Shown: positions 1 through 6,917 of the stretch, piece after piece
How the letters are laid out: each line of letters begins with the position of its first letter
How positions within the stretch are numbered: position 1 is the first letter of the stretch
From: UBA7185 sp964606855
GTDB taxonomy: Bacteria > Bacillota > Peptococcia > Peptococcales > Peptococcaceae
Length of the DNA: 9,516 nt
Reading direction: 5' to 3'
Assembly: GCA_964606855.1 (NCBI GenBank)
Contig: CAZSHM010000046.1
Span: forward strand, 1 to 9,516
The notes under the pieces: generated by a model
Seen by the model: only the letters and a program-made list of their open reading frames with translations
Told to the model about the DNA's origin: nothing
Databases searched by the model: none
Program-made: the position numbers and the translations under genes

Positions 1-774
1 GAGCGCGGCTTTTTAACCCTTGCCTTTGATCCTTCGTTTACCGGCGAAAGCGGCGGCGAACCCCGTTATATGGCGTCGCCCGACATAAACACGGAAGATT
101 TCCAGGCTGCGGTGGACTTTCTATCCGTGCAGGAAACCGTCGACCCGGAAAAAATCGGGATAATCGGGATTTGCGGCTGGGGCGGCATGGCGCTGAATGC
201 GGCGGCGCTTGACACCCGTGTGAAAGCGACGGCGGCAATGACCATGTATGATATGTCCCGTGTGAAGGCGAATGGATATTTTGACGCGGAGGATACCGCA
301 GACGCGCGGTACGAAAAGAAGAGCGCGATGAACGCGCAGCGCATCGCCGATTTCAAAAGCGGCAGGTATGCCCTCGGCGGCGGAGTGGTCGACCCGCTCC
401 CCGATGACGCGCCGTTCTTTGTGAGAGACTACCACGACTATTATAAGACAGAACGCGGTTATCATTCCCGCTCGCTCAATTCCAATGACGGCTGGACTGT
501 GATCGGGTGCATGAGTTTCCTCAATCAACCGCTCCTGCAGTATGTAAATGAGATTCGATCCGCTGTTCTGATCGTCCATGGAGAAAAGGCGCACTCCTGC
601 TATTTTTCGCGCGATGCCTACGCCGCGATGGTGAAGGATAACCCTTACACGGATAATAAAGAATTGCTGATTATCCCAGACGCCGTGCATACCGATCTCT
701 ATGACGGCGGAGGAAAAGACGCCATTCCTTTTGACAAGCTGCAGGCTTTCTTTTCAAACTATCTGAACGCGTAG
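1..774 (+). CDS. alpha/beta hydrolase, dienelactone-hydrolase-like (5' end outside window)
   Basis: The reading frame is open from base 1 to the TAG at 772-774, giving 257 visible residues; the start lies upstream, and perhaps 50-80 residues are missing compared with family members of about 310-340 residues. The nucleophile elbow is GICGWGG, with a cysteine (visible residue 58, codon 172-174) where most esterases have serine, as in dienelactone hydrolases. Before it, FTGESGGEPR (residues 13-22) fits the oxyanion-hole loop. Near the end, IPDAVHTDLYDGG carries the likely catalytic histidine (visible residue 230), and VLIVHGEKAHS fits the acid-bearing strand. No signal peptide or membrane segment is visible in this part, so a soluble enzyme is likely. 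The substrate is unknown. It lies 24 bases upstream of a dehydrogenase relic in the same frame. The fold call is firm; the reaction is not. Confidence 0.8.
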   Translation, partial: ERGFLTLAFDPSFTGESGGEPRYMASPDINTEDFQAAVDFLSVQETVDPEKIGIIGICGWGGMALNAAALDTRVKATAAMTMYDMSRVKANGYFDAEDTADARYEKKSAMNAQRIADFKSGRYALGGGVVDPLPDDAPFFVRDYHDYYKTERGYHSRSLNSNDGWTVIGCMSFLNQPLLQYVNEIRSAVLIVHGEKAHSCYFSRDAYAAMVKDNPYTDNKELLIIPDAVHTDLYDGGGKDAIPFDKLQAFFSNYLNA

Positions 775-798
775 CAGTGCTGGCGGAGGCCATCGTAC

Positions 799-1074
799 AG
801 CAACGCGGTAGCGCCCGGAGCAACCGTGACGCCCGCCCACCTTGTGAAGAAAACAGGGGAGCAGCCCGGCGGCGCCAAGATGTCAGAGTACGGCAGGCAC
901 TTCGTTTATGTTCCGGATCCGGAATGTGCCCTGATGGGTCAAGCAAATGCCTGCCTTTTTCTCGCCTCCAACCAGGGAGAACCTATGAAAGGGCAGGTCA
1001 TCCACGTCTGTAACGGCGCGTTTCTGGAAAACGGCATTCCTTTTTACGGGATTCAGAAGTATGCGTTGAAATGA
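799..1074 (+). pseudogene. C-terminal relic of a short-chain dehydrogenase/reductase
   Basis: The frame from about 799 to the TGA at 1072-1074 reads SNAVAPGATVTPAHL and later LFLASNQGEPMKGQVIHV followed by CNGAF. These match the conserved C-terminal third of classical short-chain dehydrogenases: the N-A-V-A-P-G block after the active-site helix, then the 'fLaS..s..itGq.i.vdGG' block. The NAD-binding TGxxxGxG motif, the catalytic serine and the YxxxK pair are absent, because the hydrolase gene ends only 24 bases upstream. The +3 frame just before (777-797, VLAEAIV) resembles the end of the helix that normally precedes NAVAPG, so a small frameshift near 797 plus a large 5' deletion is possible. 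An ORF from the GTG at 826 would encode 82 residues but has no clear ribosome binding site and lacks the active site. It is best read as a decayed remnant, not a working enzyme. Confidence 0.65.
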
Positions 1075-1097
1075 GAACACAATAAAAAGCGGAACGT

Positions 1098-1138
1098 AAA
1101 AACACCTTTCGGTTTCCTGTGGATCGAAAGGTGTTTTT
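1098..1138 (+). terminator. intrinsic terminator after the SDR relic
   Basis: A 14-bp perfect stem pairs 1098-1111 with 1125-1138, with a 13-base loop. The left arm starts with five A and the right arm ends with five T, so the 3' side gives a U-tract on the plus strand and, by symmetry, also on the minus strand. It lies 24 bases after the SDR relic stop and between convergent genes, so it may stop transcription from both sides. Confidence 0.8.
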
Positions 1139-1187
1139 CTTCTCGTACATTGCTGTCCGCTCCGCGCGTTCCATGGACCCGACCGGC

Positions 1188-1220
1188 GAAAGAAAAGGGG
1201 AGCTGTCTCCAGCTCCCCTT
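1188..1220 (-). terminator. intrinsic terminator of rnj
   Basis: On the minus strand a 10-bp perfect GC-rich stem (1220-1211 with 1204-1195) with a 6-base loop is followed directly by the T-rich run TTTTCTTT. It begins about 30 bases after the rnj stop codon, the expected place for its terminator. Confidence 0.85.
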
Positions 1221-1251
1221 CCCTCCGCACGGTTTTGTCCGCGCTCCGTGT

Positions 1252-2925
1252 TTAAATTTCCTGAATGATCGGCAGGATCATGGGCCTGCGGCGCGTTTTC
1301 TCGTAGAGATAGTGGCTCAGGCTGTCGCGCAGCCCCGTCTTCAGGCTGGACCAATCGACAATATTGCGCTCCAGATATTTCTCCAGCGTCTGCATCACGC
1401 GTTCCCGCGCGCCCGCCATCAGCTCGTCGGCCTCCCGCACATAGACAAATCCGCGGGAGACGATGTCCGGCCCGGCGACAATGAGGCGCTTCTCGCGATC
1501 CAGTGTCACCACCACAATCAAGATGCCGTCCTGGGAGAGCTGCTTCCGGTCGCGCAGCACGATGTTGCCCACGTCGCCCACACCTAGGCCGTCGATGAGC
1601 ACCCGGCCGGAGGTCACCTTCCCGCTGATCGCGCCCTTTTGCTCGCTCAGCTCGATGACGTTGCCGTTTTCCGCGATAAAGATGTTCTCCTCCGGCATCC
1701 CCACTTCCATTGCCAGCTGCTTGTGCTTGACGAGCATACGGTATTCGCCGTGCACCGGAATGAAGTACTTGGGCTTTACCAGATTGAGCATCATTTTCAA
1801 CTCCTCCCGGCAGGCATGGCCGGAGGAGTGCACCCCGTTGCCGGCGCCGGCGATCACGCGCGCGCCCTGCCGGTAGAGCATATCGATGACGCGGGAGACC
1901 AGTTTCTCGTTGCCCGGAATCGGGGAGGCGGAGAGAATCACCGTATCGCCCGCCTCGATCTGCACCTGGCGGTGATCCGACATCGCCATGCGTGTCAGGG
2001 CCGACATCGGCTCCCCCTGGCTGCCGGTTGTCAGCAGAACAATCTCATTGCGCGGGTACTGATCCAGCTCATCCAGCTCGATCAGCGTGCCGTCCGGCAC
2101 ATTGAGATAGCCAAGCTCCTGCGACACCTCCGCGATATTGACCATGCTGCGCCCGGCGATGGCGACCTTGCGCCCGTACTGACAGGCGGCGTTGATCACC
2201 TGCTGGATGCGGTGCACATTGGAGGCGAACGTCGCCACCACGATGCGCCCTTCTGCCGCGCGAAACAGCGTATCGAAATTTTCGCCCACGGACTTTTCCG
2301 AGGTGCTGTATCCGGGGCGCTCTACATTTGTGCTGTCGGATAGAAAGGCCAGCACGCCCTGGCTGCCGAATTCCGCGATGCGCTGGTAGTCGATTGGGTG
2401 TCCGTCCACCGGCGTCTGATCAAATTTAAAGTCGCCCGAATGGAAGATGATCCCGTAAGGCGTGTGCACCGCCACCGCCACCGAGTCGGGGATGCTGTGG
2501 CAGGTGCGCACCAGTTCCACACGGAACGATCCCACCTTGAACTCCTGCCGCGGTTTCACCACATGGAGCCGCGGCGCGTTGACGAAGGTTGTCTCTTTCA
2601 GTTTGGACTCGATCAGACCGATCGTGAGCCGCATACTGTAGACGGGAATATCCAGTTCCCGCAGAAGATAGGGCAGCCCGCCGATGTGATCCTCGTGTCC
2701 GTGGGTGATCACGACGCCCTTGACCATGGAGCGGTTCTCGATCAGATATGTGATGTCCGGGATCACAATGTCAATCCCCAGCAGTTCCTCCTCGGGGAAC
2801 TCCAGGCCCGCGTCGATGATCAGAATTTCATTGTTGCATTTGATTGCCGTCATATTCTTCCCGATTTCACCCAATCCGCCCAGGGGAATAATACTGACGC
2901 CACCACGATTTTTGTTTTTGATGAT
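1252..2925 (-). CDS. rnj: ribonuclease J (5'-3' exo/endoribonuclease)
   Basis: RNase J is a cytoplasmic zinc-dependent beta-CASP metallo-beta-lactamase nuclease that matures and degrades RNA in Firmicutes. From the proposed start the protein has 557 residues, close to B. subtilis RNase J1 (555). Visible landmarks (this start; add 16 for the ATG at 2973) are IPLGGLGEIGKN at 12-23, HGHEDHIGG with zinc ligands from 75, CHSIPDS with a ligand histidine near 143, GDFKFD near 164-169, the beta-CASP region with TGSQGEPM (300-307) and ASPIPGNE, SSGHA (367-371), PVHGEYRM with the last ligand histidine near 392, and the C-terminal RRRPMILPII. Start choice: a perfect AAGGAGG (2938-2932) sits 6 bases before ATC at 2925 and 9 before ATC at 2922, and no ATG, GTG or TTG is usable there. 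The upstream in-frame ATG (2973) overlaps the -10 box, so it would not be transcribed from that promoter. Function is certain; the AUC start is inference, and 1252-2973 (573 residues) is the conventional alternative. Confidence 0.95.
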   Translation of the reverse strand: MIKNKNRGGVSIIPLGGLGEIGKNMTAIKCNNEILIIDAGLEFPEEELLGIDIVIPDITYLIENRSMVKGVVITHGHEDHIGGLPYLLRELDIPVYSMRLTIGLIESKLKETTFVNAPRLHVVKPRQEFKVGSFRVELVRTCHSIPDSVAVAVHTPYGIIFHSGDFKFDQTPVDGHPIDYQRIAEFGSQGVLAFLSDSTNVERPGYSTSEKSVGENFDTLFRAAEGRIVVATFASNVHRIQQVINAACQYGRKVAIAGRSMVNIAEVSQELGYLNVPDGTLIELDELDQYPRNEIVLLTTGSQGEPMSALTRMAMSDHRQVQIEAGDTVILSASPIPGNEKLVSRVIDMLYRQGARVIAGAGNGVHSSGHACREELKMMLNLVKPKYFIPVHGEYRMLVKHKQLAMEVGMPEENIFIAENGNVIELSEQKGAISGKVTSGRVLIDGLGVGDVGNIVLRDRKQLSQDGILIVVVTLDREKRLIVAGPDIVSRGFVYVREADELMAGARERVMQTLEKYLERNIVDWSSLKTGLRDSLSHYLYEKTRRRPMILPIIQEI

Positions 2926-2931
2926 TGGAAA

Positions 2932-2938
2932 CCTCCTT
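2932..2938 (-). promoter_or_regulatory. ribosome binding site of rnj that decides the start
   Basis: Minus-strand AAGGAGG, fully complementary to the 16S rRNA tail, lies 6 bases before ATC 2925-2923. It falls inside the conventional ATG-started frame, where it would have no role. Its position relative to the conserved N-terminus (IPLGGLGEIGKN) fits a 555-residue type RNase J. Confidence 0.7.
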
Positions 2939-2971
2939 CGGATAATTTTTGCCGATCCAGCTGACGGAATC

Positions 2972-3000
2972 ATTATAAGCCTTTTCCGCAGAATGCACAA
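2972..3000 (-). promoter_or_regulatory. sigma-A-type promoter of rnj
   Basis: Minus strand: -35 TTGTGC (3000-2995), 17-base spacer, consensus -10 TATAAT (2977-2972). Transcription should start near 2965, about 40 bases before the proposed AUC start, leaving room for the AAGGAGG. The -35 is a weak match, but the spacing is ideal and the upstream DNA is A/T-rich. Confidence 0.65.
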
Positions 3001-3073
3001 GGAAAAAAATACCACTTTTTCCACTTGTGTTTTCGAGGGAAGCGACTGTGCGTCTCGCTGCCGTCCGCCGCAC

Positions 3074-3106
3074 AAAAAACCCCGCGTGCAGCGAGATCGG
3101 GACGCG
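3074..3106 (-). terminator. possible weak terminator after the TPR gene
   Basis: Minus strand: CGCGT (3106-3102) can pair with ACGCG (3087-3083), with a 14-base loop, followed by GGG and a run of six T (3079-3074). The stem is only 5 bp, so this is weak. It lies 130 bases after the TPR gene stop and upstream of the rnj promoter. The rest of the 3001-3236 gap holds no convincing gene. Confidence 0.3.
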
Positions 3107-3236
3107 AACGGCCGTCCAAGGCTGTCCGCGCCCCGCTTGCTGACGCAGGGTTAAGCTCGCTCTGCCGCCGCATGGCCGCGGGCGGAGAATTCCTTCCGGA
3201 TTGTCAACGGCCGGATTCCCCTCTTCTCATTTCGCT

Positions 3237-3914
3237 TTACCGCTCGCCCCGCTTGTGGCGCAAAAACTCCAGGCGCTGCAGGGCATCCGGATCCTCGGGG
3301 GCATACTCCAGGGCTTTGCGCAAATCGGCCTCCGCCTCGTCATACCGACCCAGAGCGGTGTAGAGGCTGCCGCGCCCTTTGTAGGCGTAGGTATAATACG
3401 GATCCAGCGCCAGAGACCGGTTGAAGGCCTCCAGGGCCTTGTCCCATTCCTCCGTCTTGTAGTAGAGGTTCCCCAGATCCTTGTACACGATGGAAGCCGA
3501 ATACGGCGAGAGCTCCAGCACCCGCTCCAAGCCTGCCCGCGCCGCGTCAAACTCCTCCAGATCCATCTCGATCAGCGCCTTGTCCCAGATCGCCAGGGCA
3601 TACTCCGGATTGATCCGGAGCGCCGCGTCGTAATCCTCCAGCGCCCGCTCCGTATCCCCCCGGTTGAGATACAGCAGCGCCCGGTTGTAGTAGTATCCCT
3701 CGTCATCCGCCTTTAGCGCGATGGCGCGGTTGTAATCCTCCAATGCCTTGTCGTACTCCCGGAGACTGTGGTTGTAGATGTTGGCGCGGTAAAAGTAGGC
3801 CTGCGGCTGTTTCCAGTCCAGCTCGACGGCCTTGCCGAACCATTCCAGCGCCTCGTCGAAGCGCTCGTCATTCTTGGCCTCCATCCCTCGATTTAAGGCT
3901 TCCCGATATTCCAT
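3237..3914 (-). CDS. TPR-repeat protein, unknown role
   Basis: The protein has 225 residues built almost wholly of tetratricopeptide repeats, about six of them (roughly residues 4-35, 38-70, 72-104, 106-138, 141-174 and 175-208). They show the usual W/Y..A/G..Y......A...Y..AL.L.P pattern, for example YDKALEDYNRAIAL and YDEAEADLRKALEYAP. No signal peptide, membrane segment or enzymatic domain is visible, so it is probably a cytoplasmic protein-protein interaction scaffold. The ATG at 3914 is chosen because GGAGG lies 7 bases upstream; an in-frame extension to 3944 has no ribosome binding site. The gene is 126 bases after ilvB2 on the same strand, beyond a terminator-like hairpin, and I see no clear promoter of its own, so read-through from the ilv operon may supply its transcript. 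The partner and function are unknown. Confidence 0.88.
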   Translation of the reverse strand: MEYREALNRGMEAKNDERFDEALEWFGKAVELDWKQPQAYFYRANIYNHSLREYDKALEDYNRAIALKADDEGYYYNRALLYLNRGDTERALEDYDAALRINPEYALAIWDKALIEMDLEEFDAARAGLERVLELSPYSASIVYKDLGNLYYKTEEWDKALEAFNRSLALDPYYTYAYKGRGSLYTALGRYDEAEADLRKALEYAPEDPDALQRLEFLRHKRGER

Positions 3915-3950
3915 GCCGATCCCTCCGTATCTTGTTCCTCGCACCGCAAA

Positions 3951-3982
3951 ACAGCCACATCCGCTCTCGCGGATATGGCTGT
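3951..3982 (-). terminator. terminator hairpin at the end of the ilv operon
   Basis: A 14-bp stem pairs 3951-3964 with 3969-3982 around a 4-base loop. As plus-strand RNA it has one C-A mismatch, but as minus-strand RNA that pair becomes G-U, so the stem is continuous only in the ilv direction. On the minus strand the stem runs into TTTT then GCGG, so the U-tract is short and termination may be partial. Confidence 0.6.
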
Positions 3983-3991
3983 CCGTGAACG

Positions 3992-4013
3992 GTTCGCAGA
4001 CGCGCCTGCGAAC
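3992..4013 (-). other. second hairpin just after ilvB2
   Basis: An 8-bp perfect stem (3992-3999 with 4006-4013) with a 6-base loop lies between the ilvB2 stop (4041) and the stronger hairpin at 3951-3982. It has no U-tract. It may protect the 3' end of the ilv mRNA or simply add to termination. Confidence 0.5.
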
Positions 4014-4040
4014 ACGGTTTGATCACGCAAAGGCAGTCGC

Positions 4041-5696
4041 TCAAGGCTCGGTGACCATATCGTCCAGGCTATGCCCGCCCAGCACGATGGGCAGGCACAG
4101 GTCGTCGCGATCGATAGCGACCTCGATGATGGAGAAGCGCCCGTTGGCGAACGCCTCCTTGAGCACCGCAGGCGCCTCCTCCTGCGTCGTGATCTGGTAG
4201 CCCGCCGCGCCGTAAGCCCGCGCCAGATCCATAAAGTTGAGCGTCTTGGAGAACTCGACGCCACTGTAGCGCTGGCCGATGTAGTGGTACTGCAGCTGCC
4301 GCACCATGCCCAGCACATGATTGTTGAACACCAGAATCTTGATGGGCAGCCCCTGCTCCAGGATCGTGCCCAGCTCGTGCATGCACATCTGGAAGCTGCC
4401 GTCGCCGGTCACCGCGATGACCAGATTATCCGGACAGGCGATCTGCGCGCCCACCGCCGCGGGGATGCCGTAGCCCATGGTGCCCAGGCCCCCGGAGCTG
4501 ATGAACTTGCGCGGGGTGCGGAAACTGTAGCTGTTCGCGGTCCAAACCTGGTGCTGCCCCACATCCGTGGTGACGATGGTGTGATCCGGATCCACCAGGG
4601 ACTCCACCAGGCGCATCGTCCACGGCACACTGAGCCCCTCCGGAACCGGCAGCGGGATACGCGGATAGAGACTCTGGCAGACGACCAGATCCTGCTGCTT
4701 TTCCAACTGCGCATTCAGATCCCGCAGCACCGCACGCAGATCCCCGACGATGGGGATGTTGACCTCCACGTTCTTGCCGATCTCCGCCGGATCCACGTCC
4801 ACATGGATGATCTCGGCGTTGGGCGCAAAGCTCGCCGCGGTGCTGATCACACGGTCGTCAAAGCGCATTCCCAGCGCCAGCAGGCAGTCGCAGCTCTGCA
4901 CGGCCAGGTTGGCGCCCGCGTTGCCGTAGGTGCCCAGCATCCCAAGGAAGCGCTCCTCATCGGCGGGATAGCCCGACAATCCCATCATCGTCGCCACCAC
5001 GGTGGCGTTCTTCAGATGCGCGAGTTTGCGCACCTCCTCGGTCGAATTGCTGGCGACGACGCCGCCGCCGACACAGATGACCAGATGATGGGCGGCCTTG
5101 ATCGTCTTCACGGCGCGCTTGACCATGCCCATATGGCCGGCCACCGTGGGCTTGTAGCCGCGGATGTCCACCTCCGTCACCGGCACATACTCTGTCACAC
5201 TCTGGGAGACATCCCGCGGGATGTCGATGAGCACCGGGCCGGGACGGCCCGTGCGCGCGATGTAGAAGGCCTCCGCGATGATGCGCGGCAGATCCTCCAC
5301 ATGCTGCACCAGATAATTGTGCTTGGTGATGGGCGCGGTGATCCCCGTGATGTCGATCTCCTGGAAGGCGTCGGTGCCGATCATGTTGCGGGACACCTGT
5401 CCTGTGAACGCGACGATGGGGACGGAATCCATGTAGGCGGTCGCGATGCCCGTCACCAGGTTCGTCGCCCCGGGGCCGGAGGTCGCCAGGCAGACACCGA
5501 CCTTGCCCGTGGCGCGGGCGTATCCGCTGGCGGCGTGCGCGCCGCCCTGCTCGTTGCGCACCAGCACATGGCGGATGTCGCTCTTTTTGATGGCGTCGTA
5601 GATTTCCAGCACCGCTCCGCCCGGATATCCGAAGATCGTGTCCACGCCCTGCGCCCGCAGCGCCTCGATCAGGATCTGTGCTCCGTTAAGCTGCAT
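4041..5696 (-). CDS. ilvB: acetohydroxyacid synthase large subunit, second copy (Trp-to-Leu type)
   Basis: This ThDP-, FAD- and Mg-dependent enzyme makes 2-acetolactate from two pyruvates, or acetohydroxybutyrate with 2-ketobutyrate, the first common step of branched-chain amino acid synthesis. Its 551 residues match the family length. Visible features are catalytic Glu49 in RNEQGGAHAASGYAR, the SGPGATNL loop, GQVSRNMIGTDAFQE (98-113), FAD-region RFDDRV, and the ThDP motif GDGSFQM (431-437) ending at NN (458-459). The substrate-channel tryptophan in the usual GMVxQW motif is Leu468 here (GMVRQLQ, codon CTG at 4295-4293), and the position equal to Arabidopsis Pro197 is Ser102. In the family these positions set 2-ketobutyrate preference and sulfonylurea sensitivity. 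I infer an acetolactate-biased, sulfonylurea-insensitive enzyme. The ATG at 5696 is chosen because GAGGTG lies 6 bases upstream; the in-frame GTG at 5705 is part of that site. It lies downstream of ilvC and has no small subunit of its own. It is not the catabolic AlsS type. Confidence 0.95.
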   Translation of the reverse strand: MQLNGAQILIEALRAQGVDTIFGYPGGAVLEIYDAIKKSDIRHVLVRNEQGGAHAASGYARATGKVGVCLATSGPGATNLVTGIATAYMDSVPIVAFTGQVSRNMIGTDAFQEIDITGITAPITKHNYLVQHVEDLPRIIAEAFYIARTGRPGPVLIDIPRDVSQSVTEYVPVTEVDIRGYKPTVAGHMGMVKRAVKTIKAAHHLVICVGGGVVASNSTEEVRKLAHLKNATVVATMMGLSGYPADEERFLGMLGTYGNAGANLAVQSCDCLLALGMRFDDRVISTAASFAPNAEIIHVDVDPAEIGKNVEVNIPIVGDLRAVLRDLNAQLEKQQDLVVCQSLYPRIPLPVPEGLSVPWTMRLVESLVDPDHTIVTTDVGQHQVWTANSYSFRTPRKFISSGGLGTMGYGIPAAVGAQIACPDNLVIAVTGDGSFQMCMHELGTILEQGLPIKILVFNNHVLGMVRQLQYHYIGQRYSGVEFSKTLNFMDLARAYGAAGYQITTQEEAPAVLKEAFANGRFSIIEVAIDRDDLCLPIVLGGHSLDDMVTEP

Positions 5697-5702
5697 TGCT
5701 TT

Positions 5703-5708
5703 CACCTC
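5703..5708 (-). promoter_or_regulatory. ribosome binding site of the second ilvB
   Basis: Minus-strand GAGGTG, 6 bases before the ATG at 5696. Its last three bases are a GTG in the ilvB frame, which is why a longer start at 5705 is rejected. Confidence 0.7.
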
Positions 5709-5780
5709 TGTCTTTTCTCGTTGTAAACTGCTGATTCTCCCGCATTTTTGCCTGCCAAAAATCGGAAAAGTCCCGTGGCT

Positions 5781-5820
5781 CCGAAACGTCCGCGCCGAGC
5801 GCTTCGGGCGGACGTTTCCG
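5781..5820 (-). other. GC-rich hairpin in the ilvC-ilvB2 gap
   Basis: An 11-bp stem pairs 5783-5793 with 5808-5818; the loop can extend it by 4 bp (5795-5798 with 5804-5807). No T-run follows directly on either strand, so it is not a classic terminator. It lies 85 bases before the second ilvB start and may act as an mRNA processing, stability or attenuation element. Confidence 0.55.
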
Positions 5821-5841
5821 GGGCATCCTTCCCCCGTCCTC

Positions 5842-5875
5842 CTCCCTGCCGGAGATTTGGAAAGCCGGCAGGGAG
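5842..5875 (-). other. second hairpin in the ilvC-ilvB2 gap
   Basis: A perfect 11-bp GC-rich inverted repeat (5842-5852 with 5865-5875) has a 12-base loop and no adjoining T-run. A further 8-bp inverted repeat (5873-5880 with 5915-5922, a 34-base loop) shares bases 5873-5875 with this stem. On the minus-strand RNA it would form just after the ilvC stop codon. The two structures could compete. Confidence 0.5.
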
Positions 5876-5924
5876 AGAATCCCAGGGTGCAAAAAGCCGG
5901 GATGTCTGCGATACATTCTCTCGA

Positions 5925-6917
5925 TTATTTCTGCAGCCAAGGCATCTTGCTTCTCAGTTCCTTGCCAACGATCTCCACCGGGTGCTGCGCGCCGATCGCC
6001 CGCATGCGGTTGAAGGACGGGCGTCCCGCCTGGTTCTCCAGGATCCAGTTCTTAGCGAACACACCGTTCTGGATCTCGTCCAGGATGCGCCGCATCTCTT
6101 TCTTTGTCTCCGCGGTGATGATGCGCGGACCGCTGACATAGTCGCCGTACTCCGCGGTATCGCTGATGGAGTAGCGCATGTATTCCAGGCCGCCCACATA
6201 CATCAGATCGACGATCAGTTTCAGTTCATGGAAGCACTCAAAGTATGCGCTCTCCGGCTGATAACCGGCCTCCACCAGTGTCTCAAAGCCTGCCTGCACC
6301 AGCGCGCTGATGCCGCCGCAGAGGACTGCCTGCTCACCGAAGAGGTCTGTCTCGGTCTCTTCTTTGAAGGTGGTTTCCAGCACGCCGGCTCTGGTGCAGC
6401 CGACACCCTTGGCGAAGGCCAGGGCGATGTTCTTGCAGTTGCCGGTGGCATCCTGCTCGACCGCCACCAGTCCCGGTACGCCGGTCCCCTGCTGGAAGGC
6501 CTTGCGGAAGCTGTGCCCGGGGGATTTCGGGGCGACCATGAAAACGTCCACATCGGCCGGAGGGAGAATCTGCTTGAAGTGGATGTTAAAGCCGTGGGAG
6601 AAGCCAAGCGCTTTTCCGGCGGTCATGTGCGGCGCGATCTCCTCGCGATAGACTTCCGCCTGCTTTTCGTCCGGGATCAGCAGATGAATGATGTCCGCGG
6701 CCTCCGCGGCCTCCGCCACGGTCATCACGCGCAGGCCGTCCTCCTCCGCCTTGCTCCAGCTCTTGCTGTCCTTGCGCAGTCCGACGATCACATTCATGCC
6801 GGAGTCGCGCAGGTTCTGCGCCTGGGCATGGCCCTGGCTGCCGTAGCCGATGACGGCGATGGTTTTGCCGTTGAGATATTCGAGATTTGCGTCCTGATCA
6901 TAATACATAACTGCCAT
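5925..6917 (-). CDS. ilvC: ketol-acid reductoisomerase, class I
   Basis: IlvC carries out Mg-dependent isomerisation and NAD(P)H reduction of 2-acetolactate and acetohydroxybutyrate to the dihydroxy acids, the step after acetohydroxyacid synthase. The 330 residues are the class I length. The Rossmann motif is GYGSQG at 24-29. The cofactor loop reads GLRKDSKSW (46-54), with Arg48, Ser51 and Ser53 in the positions that bind the NADPH phosphate, so NADPH use is likely. SHGF carries catalytic His108. The metal and substrate residues Asp191, Glu195, Glu227, Glu231 and Ser252 are all present in DLFGEQ, ECFHE and YSISDTAEYGD. The ATG start has AGGAGG (6931-6926) 8 bases upstream. It is third in the operon, about 100 bases after ilvN and separated from the second ilvB by a 228-base gap with hairpins. 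Nothing appears damaged. Confidence 0.97.
   Translation of the reverse strand: MAVMYYDQDANLEYLNGKTIAVIGYGSQGHAQAQNLRDSGMNVIVGLRKDSKSWSKAEEDGLRVMTVAEAAEAADIIHLLIPDEKQAEVYREEIAPHMTAGKALGFSHGFNIHFKQILPPADVDVFMVAPKSPGHSFRKAFQQGTGVPGLVAVEQDATGNCKNIALAFAKGVGCTRAGVLETTFKEETETDLFGEQAVLCGGISALVQAGFETLVEAGYQPESAYFECFHELKLIVDLMYVGGLEYMRYSISDTAEYGDYVSGPRIITAETKKEMRRILDEIQNGVFAKNWILENQAGRPSFNRMRAIGAQHPVEIVGKELRSKMPWLQK

Noticed and set aside
2971..2973. ATG at 2973 as the rnj start
   Set aside because: It overlaps the consensus -10 box, has only a weak AAAAGG upstream, and adds 16 residues not typical of RNase J. It is kept as an alternative only.
3140..3236. TTGACA on the minus strand near 3205 as a promoter for rnj
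   Set aside because: It has no -10-like sequence at 16-18 bases; the TTGTGC/TATAAT pair at 3000-2972 is far better.
5703..5705. GTG at 5705 as the start of the second ilvB
   Set aside because: It is part of the GAGGTG ribosome binding site for the ATG at 5696.
4071..5726. Long plus-strand open frame (551 codons) opposite the second ilvB
   Set aside because: Its translation is rich in His, Arg, Asp and Gly without any recognisable domain. It is the usual antisense shadow of a GC-rich gene, while the minus strand encodes an unmistakable acetohydroxyacid synthase.
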